Source: Parapedobacter lycopersici_A
Lineage (GTDB): Bacteria; Bacteroidota; Bacteroidia; Sphingobacteriales; Sphingobacteriaceae
Length of the DNA: 23,365 nucleotides
Assembly (NCBI RefSeq): GCF_040395035.1
Contig: NZ_JBEBRB010000041.1
Location: 1-23,365 of the forward strand
Direction: 5' to 3'
Below, one piece after another: positions 1 to 8,196 of this stretch. The notes under the pieces are model-generated. The model saw nothing but the letters and a program-made list of their open reading frames with translations, ran no database searches and was not told where the DNA came from. Each line of letters opens with the position of its first letter. Within the stretch, counting starts at the first letter, position 1. The position numbers and the translations under genes were made by a program.

Positions 1-698
1 GCGAACTGGAACGTGCCGCGTCATTCAAAGACAAGGTGCGCGCAAACCCCGATAATGTAAATGCAGGATTGCTGACCTACCCCGTGCTGATGGCCGCGGA
101 TATCCTGCTCCACCGGGCAACCAAAGTTCCTGTTGGCAAGGATCAGGAGCAACACCTGGAAATGTCGCGGACGTTTGCCAACCGCTTTAACCGGTTGTAT
201 AAGACGGAATACTTTGCGGAACCTTACGCCTTTTCTTTCAGCAGCAAACTGGTTAAAATACCGGGACTGGACGGCAAGGGCAAAATGGGTAAATCCGAAG
301 GCGAAGCCAATGCGGTATACCTCTCCGACTCCCCCGAAGTGATCCGGAAAAAAGTGATGCGCGCGGTTACCGACAGTGGCCCTACGGAGCCGAACCAGCC
401 GAAAGCCGACGCCATCCAGAACCTGTTCGACCTGATGGCCGTGGTTTCGAGTCCGGACACCGTGCAGCATTTTAATGAACAGTATAATAACTGTACCATC
501 CGCTATGGCGACCTGAAGAAACAGCTGGCAGCGGATATGATTGCCGCTACCGAACCGGTTCGCACACGCATCCATGAAATTTCAAACGATAACGACTATA
601 TTAGCAATGTAATCCGTATGGGAAATGAAAAGGCGCGGGAAAGCGCCCGGAAGACCCTGGCAGAAGTACGCGAAATCATTGGATTCAGGAAGTTTTAA
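1..698 (+). CDS. trpS: Tryptophanyl-tRNA synthetase, C-terminal part (5' end outside window)
   Basis: Class I aminoacyl-tRNA synthetase that charges tRNA-Trp in the cytoplasm. The reading frame is already open at the left edge (first full codon at 3), so the Rossmann N-terminus with the HIGH motif is missing. Visible are the family block NINAGLxxYPVLMAADIL-like (here NVNAGLLTYPVLMAADIL), the VPVGKDQEQHLE segment that follows it, and a KMSKS-loop equivalent read as K-M-G-K-S at 282-296. The C-terminal helical anticodon-binding region ends in GFRKF. The GTG at 36 is an internal codon: homologous sequence (ELERAASFKDK) continues upstream of it. The stop at 696-698 is one base before the kinase start, suggesting cotranscription. 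The identification rests on the conserved blocks and is secure. Confidence 0.96.
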   Translation, partial: ELERAASFKDKVRANPDNVNAGLLTYPVLMAADILLHRATKVPVGKDQEQHLEMSRTFANRFNRLYKTEYFAEPYAFSFSSKLVKIPGLDGKGKMGKSEGEANAVYLSDSPEVIRKKVMRAVTDSGPTEPNQPKADAIQNLFDLMAVVSSPDTVQHFNEQYNNCTIRYGDLKKQLAADMIAATEPVRTRIHEISNDNDYISNVIRMGNEKARESARKTLAEVREIIGFRKF

Positions 699-699
699 C

Positions 700-1314
700 A
701 TGCATATTGCCATTGTAGGAAATATCGGTGCGGGGAAAACCACGCTTACCCAACTGTTGGCCAACCACCTGAAGTGGGAACCCCAGTTTGAGGCAGTGGA
801 CGACAATCCGTACCTGGAGGATTTTTACAGCGACATGAAGCGCTGGGCATTCAACCTGCAGATTTATTTCCTCAACAGCCGGTTCCGCCATATTGTACAG
901 CTGCAGCAGAAAGACATCAACATCATCCAGGATCGGACCATTTATGAGGATGCGTATATTTTCGCGGAGAACTTATACGATATGGGATTGATGAGCGCCC
1001 GCGATTTCGAGAATTACAGCGGTATTTTTGAAAGCATCGTTTCATATATTAAACCACCCGACCTGCTGATTTATCTCCGGGCTTCGGTACCGACGCTGGT
1101 GGATAACATCCAGACGCGCGGAAGGGAATACGAGGCGAATATCCGCCTCGACTACTTATCCAAGCTCAATGCAAAATATGAAAAATGGATCACGAATTAT
1201 GCGTCCGGCAAGTTGCTAATCTTAGACAAGGACAAGCTTGATTTTGCCAACAAACCGGAAGACATGGGCTACGTGCTTCAAAAAGTAGAAGCCGAGCTGT
1301 TCGGTTTATTCTGA
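700..1314 (+). CDS. Deoxynucleoside kinase (dGK/dAK family)
   Basis: Predicted cytosolic kinase that phosphorylates deoxynucleosides for nucleotide salvage. The 204-residue protein has the P-loop GNIGAGKTT (residues 7-15), the D-R-T-x-x-E-D block (D78, R79, E83) that carries the catalytic/sugar-binding residues of the dNK family, the strand PPDLLIYL, and a lid segment RGREYE (140-145). Length fits bacterial dGK/dAK enzymes. The ATG at 700 is preferred because it starts directly at the MHIAIVGN strand; the frame is open further upstream, but that part lies inside trpS and has no family resemblance. The single-base gap after trpS suggests translational coupling. Substrate preference (dA, dG, dC or dT) cannot be read from the sequence. 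Confidence 0.9.
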   Translation: MHIAIVGNIGAGKTTLTQLLANHLKWEPQFEAVDDNPYLEDFYSDMKRWAFNLQIYFLNSRFRHIVQLQQKDINIIQDRTIYEDAYIFAENLYDMGLMSARDFENYSGIFESIVSYIKPPDLLIYLRASVPTLVDNIQTRGREYEANIRLDYLSKLNAKYEKWITNYASGKLLILDKDKLDFANKPEDMGYVLQKVEAELFGLF

Positions 1315-1333
1315 TCCCTTATCCCCTATTACC

Positions 1334-2083
1334 ATGTCTGCTATCATCGGTATCATTCCCGCCCGTTATGCATCTTCCCGTTTTCCGGGGAAGCCGCTGG
1401 TTGATATTGCCGGTAAGAGCATGATCCGGCGGGTCTATGAGCAGGCACGGCTAAGCAGGGCGCTCGATGAGGTCGTTGTGGCAACGGACGACAGTCGCAT
1501 TTTTGACCACGTAAAGGCATTCGGCGGTCGCGTGATGATGACCGCAGCCGCACACCAGAGCGGGACAGACCGTTGTGCCGAGGTGGTGGCGGCCCACAAG
1601 GGGTTCGACCTGGCGGTCAATATTCAGGGGGATGAACCGTTCATCCATCCCGATCAGCTTGACCTGCTGGTCAGCTGCTTAACCAAACCCGGCGTACAGA
1701 TTGCTACCCTGATTAAAAAAATCACGACAAGTGAAGAGTTATTCAACACCAATTCCCCGAAGGTAGTGGTTGATGCGAACGGCCGGGCGCTTTATTTCAG
1801 CCGGCAGGCCATTCCGTTCCAGCGCGGCGTGCCGCCGGAAGACTGGCTGCAATCCCACAGCTATTTCAAACACATCGGGATTTATGGCTTCCGGACCAAC
1901 ATACTCGCACAGCTTACCGCGCTGCCTGTATCCTCGCTGGAGGGTACGGAAATGCTCGAGCAATTGCGCTGGCTGGAAAACGGATACCCGATCCAGACCG
2001 CGGAAACAACCCATGAAACCATTGGCATTGACAATCCGGAAGATGTGGAGCGGGTTTTAAAAATCCACTACGGAAAGCATTAG
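1334..2083 (+). CDS. kdsB: 3-deoxy-manno-octulosonate cytidylyltransferase (CMP-KDO synthetase)
   Basis: Activates KDO with CTP to CMP-KDO, the donor for the inner core of lipopolysaccharide, in the cytoplasm. The 249-residue length is typical. The N-terminus has the nucleotide-binding signature PARYASSRFPGKPL (residues 9-22), then VVVATDD (47-53), SGTDR (76-80) and the metal/substrate block NIQGDEPF (96-103); the C-terminal half has TEMLEQLRWLENG. It lies 19 bp downstream of the kinase in the same direction, so trpS, the kinase and kdsB may form one transcript, although the functions are unrelated. It converges with the large secreted protein, whose stop lies only 18 bp away, and no hairpin terminator is visible between them. 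Confidence 0.96.
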   Translation: MSAIIGIIPARYASSRFPGKPLVDIAGKSMIRRVYEQARLSRALDEVVVATDDSRIFDHVKAFGGRVMMTAAAHQSGTDRCAEVVAAHKGFDLAVNIQGDEPFIHPDQLDLLVSCLTKPGVQIATLIKKITTSEELFNTNSPKVVVDANGRALYFSRQAIPFQRGVPPEDWLQSHSYFKHIGIYGFRTNILAQLTALPVSSLEGTEMLEQLRWLENGYPIQTAETTHETIGIDNPEDVERVLKIHYGKH

Positions 2084-2101
2084 TCTTCAGTAGTCACCCG
2101 A

Positions 2102-5100
2102 TTACCGCAGCAGGTTGAGACTGCCTTTCAGTGCAGGGTATTCATTTCCCAGATCAATTAAGAAGTAATAAGCGCCGACCGGCAGGTTGGTACCCCGGTA
2201 TTGTCCGTTAAACGGTGCATCCGTGCTCCTTCCTTCATATACCAACTGCCCCTGCCGGTCAAACACCCGGACAAGGGCACGGGTATAACGTTCGAGCCCT
2301 GCGGGAAACCAGGTATCGTTATAGCCATCACCATTCGGACTGAAAGTATTTGGAATACCCAGGTCGTCGCCGTTGAAGGTATTTACGGTAATCGGTTCCG
2401 TAAGGCTGCGGCACGCGCGGGCATCCACCACTTCGAGCACGTATACATCCGCGGGTATACCCGACAATTCCGCTTCATTGCCTACCAGCTCGCCGGCAGC
2501 ATTATACCAACTGTAAGTATATGGTGCTGTGCCGCCGACAACCGCTATCCCACCGATTGCGCCACTGTTGGAATCACGGGCGACGTCTTGTACATACATG
2601 GCCGTCGTATTGAGCGTCAGCGGGACAGCTTCTTCCAGTCGGAATTCCCGCGGGTCAGGGACCTCACAGCCCGCTTCGTTGATCAACATCAGCCGGTAAA
2701 TACCCGGCACCAATCCTTCCACCCGTTGGCCACTGCCTACCTCCGTGCCGTTGCTGTCCAGCCAACGCCATGCAGCCGGTCGTACTGTTTCATTCCCCCA
2801 GTCGATCTCCAGCACACCATCGTTCCCGATACAGGAAGGCTGTTCCGTTGAAACCGCATATTCAGGAAATACCACTTCTTCCTGTGCTACCAGATACCAA
2901 TCGGAAAGCGCCATGCACTCCTCATCAGCAGTAACCAACAGGCGATAACGGCCTACCGGCACATCCGTTAATTCAAGGGCATTGCCCACCACTTGTCCGG
3001 TTTCGTCCTGCCATTCGTAGCTAATAGCCCCCTCGACCACCAGGCCGGTGATGCTACCCAAGGTAACCCCATCACAGCTTACAGGAATGATCTCCAGCGA
3101 CTGCTCGTCGAACTGCGGTATGCCGATTTCCTGGACATCAACGAATGCCGCCCAAATCGTGTCGCAATCGGTATCACCCACAAGCGCTAGCCGGTATGTT
3201 CCGCCATTGGTAATATCGTGCAGGTCTGACCCCTCACCCACCTCTGTTCCCCGTTCATCCAGCCAAAGGACCTCCAGTCCTTCCATACCGGAGAGGCTGA
3301 TACCGGTGATCTGTCCCGGACCATCGCAGGTAACGTGCTCCACCTGCATGGCCGACAGATCGGCCCGTGGCCCTTCAATGGTTACTTCATACTCGCCATA
3401 ACAATTTTCGGAGATATACGCCCGGAGAAAATACGTTCCCGGCGGCACGTCGCGCAAGGGTAATGTCCCCCCCGTTCCGGACGGTCCTATCGGATTGTTC
3501 GATTCATCAAACCATTGCAGTCTGATAATCTCATGATTTCCGGTTGCAACCTGATAGTAAGTTGAGACTACCCGGAGGTTTTCGACGCGACCAACCGGCG
3601 CTCCGCATTCGGCGGCAATTACCCGTATATCTTCAGTATAGAACCGCCACTCCGGCAGGTGCAATTCATAATTTTCAAAAGTCATCGAACTGTTTCCATT
3701 ACGCAATATACAGGTATATTTACCCGGGCCAAGGCCTTCGATTCTAGGTTCGGGGCCGCTTTGTAAAAGCCTTCCTTCTTCATCATACCATTCGATCTGC
3801 AACGTATTAATGTAATTGATTACTTCGATAGCCCCGTTGTCCCCTTCGCAGTCCGGGTGAGTCAGTATAAAGTTATCGCGGTGTTCGGCGTATTTATTCT
3901 CGAAGCCCACCTGTGTATAAGCAGATGATTGATTGCCTACCACGGCATTGGCGGTAAAGCGGCGGTCGGAAAAATCGCCGCGGATCTCCCAATTGCCGTT
4001 GGCATCTGCCGTGGTTTTTCTGAAGAACGTGACCGGACTTGTAATTTCGCAATCCGTATCGTCGTCGTAGATGTAAATCTCGGCATTCGGGGAAGCGACA
4101 CCCCCGAATACACTAGGGCTATTTTCCAGCACTTCGATGGTCGGATATGTCGCCTGAGTCCAGAATGGATAGTAGACACAGTCGAAACTGTTTTTACGCA
4201 CCGCTGCCACACCGGTAATCCCTGCGCCGTCGTGGGTAAAAGTATTAACGTCTGCGGCCTCATCCGTACCGATCTCCACGAATACCTGGTCCGGCGGCAC
4301 ATTGGTCTTGATTTCCAGCCAACCGATATTTTGATTGCCATATATGCCGATATCCTGGTAACTGTTATCCAGCTGAAGAAAATCATCATATAACTGGTTA
4401 TCCCGGAACACGCCCGATTCGCTGTTGTTAAGCTGGGCACCGGACCGGAATTCGTTATTTTCCACGGAGAAACCGTTCAGCTGGAAACGTGTACCGGCAC
4501 CTACCCGGTTGCCCTGGTCTGGCGACGCGCCGCCAAACAACACGTCCGACCCGGTGATGCGCAAGGCCATCGTTTCCGAATTCCCCCGGTTTTCATCGCC
4601 ATTGGTATTTATGCCGATCCAATTGGACTGCACGGTAACGCCCGTCGGTGTACCTGTTTGACCCTGCTGAATATTGATGTGGACAGAGTTGTCGTCGAAC
4701 ACGTTGCCCATTCCCGGTTTTCCGATGATTATCGCGCTGCCCCTTGTCACCTGGATGGCGTAATAAGAAGCGTTATTGGATTCCTGGCCGTACAACGTGT
4801 GAAACCCGGTGATGTAGAGCCCGTAAATCTCAACATGATCGGCGTTCACAACACTTAGCGCCCCTGCATTATCATTGGTGTAGACGCCAATACGGGGCGC
4901 AATCCGTACTTTGGCGTCGCTGGCACCGAATGGATCACCCGGCTGCGAGGTACCGTCGATGATTACATTCGACGTGACATCCGGCAATTCACTATCCAGC
5001 AGGATCGTCCGGGCCTCCAACGATCCGCCGGGCAAATTGAATAAAATCCGGTCCTGTTCGCTTGTCCCGTTAGCCGACGCCCGCAACAGTGCATCCCGAA

Positions 5101-5230
5101 GTGTGCCGGGCCCGCTATCGGCATTATTGGTTACGATAAAGTCCGCTGCATACACGGATAACAGGCAACCCATCAGCAAACCGGCCAGCAGGGCCAGCGT
5201 CCGGAAACAGAATATGGAGGTGTTTCTCAT
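2102..5230 (-). CDS. Secreted beta-helix protein with six repeat modules and T9SS type-B C-terminal domain
   Basis: Predicted surface or secreted type IX secretion (T9SS) cargo of about 1042 residues. A signal peptide (MRNTSIFCFRTLALLAG...SVYA) is followed by a segment of about 350 residues that resembles a right-handed beta-helix (TNNADSGPGTLRDAL, then repeated N/I/G-rich turns). Residues about 475-950 hold six modules of a common pattern: W-x-D/N-x-x-G, a G-L or G-x-Y-x-L core and a Cys. The last ~86 residues are a gliding-motility-associated type-B sorting domain, beginning PNTFSPNGDGYNDTW and ending in GSLNLLR. The start at 5230 is chosen over a TTG at 5257 because it begins the signal peptide and follows the upstream stop by 5 bp; the TTG lies inside the upstream gene. 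No catalytic motif is visible. Adhesin or matrix roles are possible but unproven. Confidence 0.85.
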   Translation of the reverse strand: MRNTSIFCFRTLALLAGLLMGCLLSVYAADFIVTNNADSGPGTLRDALLRASANGTSEQDRILFNLPGGSLEARTILLDSELPDVTSNVIIDGTSQPGDPFGASDAKVRIAPRIGVYTNDNAGALSVVNADHVEIYGLYITGFHTLYGQESNNASYYAIQVTRGSAIIIGKPGMGNVFDDNSVHINIQQGQTGTPTGVTVQSNWIGINTNGDENRGNSETMALRITGSDVLFGGASPDQGNRVGAGTRFQLNGFSVENNEFRSGAQLNNSESGVFRDNQLYDDFLQLDNSYQDIGIYGNQNIGWLEIKTNVPPDQVFVEIGTDEAADVNTFTHDGAGITGVAAVRKNSFDCVYYPFWTQATYPTIEVLENSPSVFGGVASPNAEIYIYDDDTDCEITSPVTFFRKTTADANGNWEIRGDFSDRRFTANAVVGNQSSAYTQVGFENKYAEHRDNFILTHPDCEGDNGAIEVINYINTLQIEWYDEEGRLLQSGPEPRIEGLGPGKYTCILRNGNSSMTFENYELHLPEWRFYTEDIRVIAAECGAPVGRVENLRVVSTYYQVATGNHEIIRLQWFDESNNPIGPSGTGGTLPLRDVPPGTYFLRAYISENCYGEYEVTIEGPRADLSAMQVEHVTCDGPGQITGISLSGMEGLEVLWLDERGTEVGEGSDLHDITNGGTYRLALVGDTDCDTIWAAFVDVQEIGIPQFDEQSLEIIPVSCDGVTLGSITGLVVEGAISYEWQDETGQVVGNALELTDVPVGRYRLLVTADEECMALSDWYLVAQEEVVFPEYAVSTEQPSCIGNDGVLEIDWGNETVRPAAWRWLDSNGTEVGSGQRVEGLVPGIYRLMLINEAGCEVPDPREFRLEEAVPLTLNTTAMYVQDVARDSNSGAIGGIAVVGGTAPYTYSWYNAAGELVGNEAELSGIPADVYVLEVVDARACRSLTEPITVNTFNGDDLGIPNTFSPNGDGYNDTWFPAGLERYTRALVRVFDRQGQLVYEGRSTDAPFNGQYRGTNLPVGAYYFLIDLGNEYPALKGSLNLLR

Positions 5231-5235
5231 GGTGT

Positions 5236-6249
5236 TCAAAACAAGATCTGCGGACAATACACTTTAAAGCGGTTGTTTAGCAATAGTCCCAATACGATCT
5301 CGTGGCTGCCATGCGCCAGTGTACGTATCGGTCCCGTATTGAAATCATAGGAATAGCTCAAGTTCAGCAATGAGCTGATATTGAACCCCGCCATTGCCGA
5401 AAATGACTCATGATTGCGGTAACCGCCACCTACCCACAGCCGGTCACGAAATGCCAGTTTTACGTTGTAGTCACCTACCATAGGCAATCCCGCAAGCGAC
5501 TTGAACAATACCGAGGGCACCACCGCCATGTCATCTCCCAGATGTATCTTGTAGCCCGCCATCAGATAGAACTGCTGCGCCGGTGCATCCCGGCTCACCG
5601 CGCTCCCGGACAGCGCCAGCGGATTACCCACCAGCTGCAGCGCCGACAGCCCAAGAAAAAACCGGGCGCCATATAGCCAAAGACCGACTCCGAGGTCGGG
5701 TGAAATCCGGCTCTCCGCATACTGTCCAAGAATGGGGTCGCCTGGTGTTTCCGTTGTTACCCCACTTGCATCGAACCGCACCTGGGAAATTCCCCCATTG
5801 ATTCCGGCGGAGAGATTAATCGTTTCCGCTATCCGTAAATGGTAAGCATAACCCAGTTGTGCATCGGTGCGTCGGAACTGTCCAGCACGATCATATTGCA
5901 GGATTACCCCCAACCCGTGATGCGGCTCCGAAGCCCGGTAACGGTGGGAATACCCGCGACTGTAGGGGTTGTACCCCCCTTCGGGAAACGAATTGGCCCC
6001 GTCCTGGATATGGTTGTTTCCAATCGGCATATTTCCCGACAGGTATAGCGTCTGTGGCGCTCCTTCTACCTCCTGCCATTGGCTTCGCACCCCTGCCTTT
6101 ACATCGACATACCGCTCAATGCCCGCCACTGCCGGATTGATCAAAAAGCTATTGAACAGGTACTGCGTATACTGTGGCTTCTGTTGGGAATAAACATGTA
6201 CGGTAATGCATAATGCAAGTAATATCAGGCCAGTTGTTCGATGGCGCAT
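5236..6249 (-). CDS. PorP/SprF family type IX secretion membrane protein
   Basis: Predicted outer-membrane beta-barrel of the PorP/SprF family. In gliding Bacteroidota, SprF is needed for secretion of its cognate adhesin SprB, and such proteins are commonly linked to type-B cargo. The 337-residue protein has a signal peptide (residues 1-22 or so) and the N-terminal family signature YTQYLFNSFLINPAVAG (27-43). It continues with alternating barrel strands and a late segment SSLLNLSYSYDFNTG. The type-B CTD protein follows in the same direction, 5 bp after the stop, so the two are almost certainly cotranscribed. This suggests a dedicated secretion partner (inference). It is a lone PorP-like paralogue here: porK, porL, porM and porN are not in the window. 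Confidence 0.92.
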   Translation of the reverse strand: MRHRTTGLILLALCITVHVYSQQKPQYTQYLFNSFLINPAVAGIERYVDVKAGVRSQWQEVEGAPQTLYLSGNMPIGNNHIQDGANSFPEGGYNPYSRGYSHRYRASEPHHGLGVILQYDRAGQFRRTDAQLGYAYHLRIAETINLSAGINGGISQVRFDASGVTTETPGDPILGQYAESRISPDLGVGLWLYGARFFLGLSALQLVGNPLALSGSAVSRDAPAQQFYLMAGYKIHLGDDMAVVPSVLFKSLAGLPMVGDYNVKLAFRDRLWVGGGYRNHESFSAMAGFNISSLLNLSYSYDFNTGPIRTLAHGSHEIVLGLLLNNRFKVYCPQILF

Positions 6250-6318
6250 AAATAGGTTTACTTGTTAGTCAACAACAAGTATAGTCAAAATATCTCTGAC
6301 AATCAAGTAGGTAAAGGC
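6250..6318 (-). promoter_or_regulatory. Upstream region of the PorP/SprF-cargo pair with a 7-bp inverted repeat
   Basis: An inverted repeat ACTTGTT/AACAAGT (6260-6266 and 6274-6280, 7-base loop) lies just upstream of the start codon. On the minus strand a TATACTTG, one mismatch from the TAnnTTTG -7 consensus, lies about 16 bases downstream of a TTG. The repeat would fall at or just after the start of transcription, so it could be an operator or a 5' UTR hairpin. The evidence is positional only. Confidence 0.3.
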
Positions 6319-6370
6319 AAAAACAGCCTCCCCGACCTGCCGGTTAAAAACATGGCGGGTGGGGAGGCTG
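6319..6370 (-). terminator. Intrinsic terminator after the sugar-isomerase-like gene
   Basis: On the minus strand a perfect 10-bp stem (CAGCCTCCCC, 6324-6333, with GGGGAGGCTG, 6361-6370) is extended inward by paired ACC-GCC/GGC-GGT segments and is followed by five T residues (6323-6319). It lies 22 bp past the stop of the 6392-7258 gene and separates it from the PorP/SprF pair. Confidence 0.85.
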
Positions 6371-6391
6371 GATCAATAGGATGATTTTCGG

Positions 6392-7258
6392 CTACAAACT
6401 TCCTGCGGTCAGAATCTGTCGGAAGTTTTTTACGCTTTGAGCAACGTCTTCGGTATTATTTTCCCAGTTATATTCGTACTCAGCGGAGATATTACCCTTG
6501 AAACCCTGGCGTTTCAGCTCAGCGATAACCCCCGCTACATTGCTGACCCCGGTTCCCCAGTGTACGTCGTGGGTTTCAGGCGACTTTGCCTCCAGGTCCT
6601 TAAAGTGTACGCTCTTCACATGGCCTTCCAGTTGTTTCAGGCACGCTACCGGATCCAGTCCGGACCGCACCCAGTGCCCGATATCGGCGCAGGCACCAAC
6701 GTAATCGCTATTCGCAGTTGCCACAGCGGCCAACACAATTGACGGATTCCAGTACGGTGTCGGGTTGGGGTGATTGTGGATACCTACTTTTATCTTATAT
6801 CGGGTGGCGAGCTGTCCTACCAGCGGCAGGAATTCCTCCTTGGGTTCGGAATTGATGGTCTGGATACCCATGGCATCGGCAAAGGCAAACAGCTGTTTCC
6901 ATTCCGCTTCGGTATTTCCGTTAACCACGCCAAAAGCAACCAGTTTCACGCCTTTCTTCCGCAATTCCTTTAAGATAGCCTTTTGCGTAGCAGCATCCAT
7001 TTTATAATCAAATTTACCCGCTATTCCGCCGCCGAGTTCCTGGCCGTTATAAGCCTCAACGGATTGCAGGCCGGCGCTTTTAGCCTTATCCACCGCTTCA
7101 AAAAAGGTAAACTCCTTAAACGTATACGTCTGCGCCGAAAGGCTCCAGCCTAATTTTTTCTCGGGATAGGATTGGCCTTTTACATGGGATACCGGCAATG
7201 CCGCCACCAGTGCAAACAGCACGAGGGCGCCGATTTTTTTTGTTAGGTAATGTTTCAT
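6392..7258 (-). CDS. Secreted sugar phosphate isomerase/epimerase-like TIM-barrel protein
   Basis: Xylose-isomerase-like TIM barrel (AP endonuclease 2 superfamily) of 288 residues with an N-terminal signal peptide (residues 1-29, MKHYLTKKIGALVLFALVAALPVS), so it should act in the periplasm. Likely metal/substrate residues follow the family order: E138 in NSEPK, H161/H163 in IHNHP, D192 and H195 in ADIGHW, H218 in SVHFKD, and E260 in SAEYEY. Exported members of this superfamily in Bacteroidota are often annotated for keto-sugar or inositol metabolism, but the substrate cannot be read here. It follows the aldo/keto reductase by 41 bp in the same direction and is the last gene before a strong terminator, so the two are probably one unit. 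Confidence 0.85.
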   Translation of the reverse strand: MKHYLTKKIGALVLFALVAALPVSHVKGQSYPEKKLGWSLSAQTYTFKEFTFFEAVDKAKSAGLQSVEAYNGQELGGGIAGKFDYKMDAATQKAILKELRKKGVKLVAFGVVNGNTEAEWKQLFAFADAMGIQTINSEPKEEFLPLVGQLATRYKIKVGIHNHPNPTPYWNPSIVLAAVATANSDYVGACADIGHWVRSGLDPVACLKQLEGHVKSVHFKDLEAKSPETHDVHWGTGVSNVAGVIAELKRQGFKGNISAEYEYNWENNTEDVAQSVKNFRQILTAGSL

Positions 7259-7299
7259 GGTTTATACTGATTTAATTACAACATTGATTCGTTGGAAGA

Positions 7300-8196
7300 T
7301 TACCGGTGTAGCTCATAATGAAAATCCCGTACCGATCCGCGCAGCCGTTGCCGCTGTATTTCCGTCAATCCCCGGGCTGTTTTCCCTGCGTCAATGGCTT
7401 CGTCGAGCTGAGCAGGTGTCCGGATGCCAAGCGCGGCGGTTGCCACTGCCGGATGGCTCCATATATAGCGCAGGGCAACATCCAGACTTGAAACGCCAAT
7501 TTCGCGTGCTATGCCCGCTACCGCTTTTGCTGCCCGTGCGACCTCACTTTCGGTATATTGCAAGTAACTGACTGCTGTTTTTCCTGTCAGTAATCCCTGG
7601 GCAATAGCCCCGCGGGAAATCACGCTGATCTGATGTGCTCCGAGCAGATCCAGCACTGATTCCTCAGGCCGGTGATCCAGCAGGCTGTACTGCATCATCA
7701 CGCTGACGATATTAGCACGTTCGATATACTCCCGGATTACATTCGGCCGGATGGAGGAAATGCCATACCAGCGGATTTTTCCCTGTTGCTTAAGCTGCTC
7801 AAAGGCTTCAATGGTTTCATCGATCGGATCGTCAATCGTGCCACCGTGCAGCTGGTAAAGATCAATATAGTCCGTTTTAAGTCGCTTAAGACTTTGTTCG
7901 GCACATTTCAGGATATAGTCTTTACTTGGATTCCAGTCCCAGACACTGCCATCTGCCCGCCATTGGTTACCCGCCTTGGTTGCGATAACCACCTGCTTGC
8001 GGATGGGTTTCAGTGCCTCCCCGACATAGGCCTCGTTAAGTCCCTTCTGATAAAGGTCGGCTGTGTCAAAAAAGTTAATGCCGTGATCGGCCGCTTTCAG
8101 TAGCATATCGGTGTTTGCCTTCTGGTTTTCTCCCAAAGACATGCATCCGAATGCTACCGGACTGATATATAAATCCGATTTACCGAGCTGGTTCAT
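7300..8196 (-). CDS. Aldo/keto reductase
   Basis: NAD(P)H-dependent oxidoreductase of the aldo/keto reductase superfamily, 298 residues, with no signal peptide and so cytosolic. The catalytic tetrad is complete: D44 and Y49 in FFDTADLY, K74 in IATKAG and H117 in DLYQLHGG. The N-terminus (LGKSDLYISPVAFGCMSLG) and the late block SVISRGAIAQGLLTGK are typical of the YajO/IolS-like branch that acts on sugars or other carbonyls. Its first 17 bases overlap the end of the FKBP gene in another frame, which points to translational coupling. The physiological substrate is unknown; the downstream isomerase-like protein suggests carbohydrate metabolism (inference). Confidence 0.92.
   Translation of the reverse strand: MNQLGKSDLYISPVAFGCMSLGENQKANTDMLLKAADHGINFFDTADLYQKGLNEAYVGEALKPIRKQVVIATKAGNQWRADGSVWDWNPSKDYILKCAEQSLKRLKTDYIDLYQLHGGTIDDPIDETIEAFEQLKQQGKIRWYGISSIRPNVIREYIERANIVSVMMQYSLLDHRPEESVLDLLGAHQISVISRGAIAQGLLTGKTAVSYLQYTESEVARAAKAVAGIAREIGVSSLDVALRYIWSHPAVATAALGIRTPAQLDEAIDAGKTARGLTEIQRQRLRGSVRDFHYELHR

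Noticed and set aside
36..698. GTG at 36 as the start of a short trpS-like gene
   Set aside because: The frame is open to the window edge and conserved tryptophanyl-tRNA synthetase sequence continues upstream of the GTG.
2084..2101. Terminator between convergent kdsB and the large secreted protein
   Set aside because: The 18-bp gap has no hairpin; the two transcripts must end inside each other or by another mechanism.
3000..3800. DNA-level tandem repeat in the large secreted protein gene
   Set aside because: The six modules share a protein pattern only; the nucleotide sequences have diverged and show no exact repeat units.
5231..5257. TTG start extending the large secreted protein by nine residues
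   Set aside because: The extension overlaps the end of the PorP-like gene and would put a non-basic stretch before the signal peptide. The ATG at 5230 is better placed.
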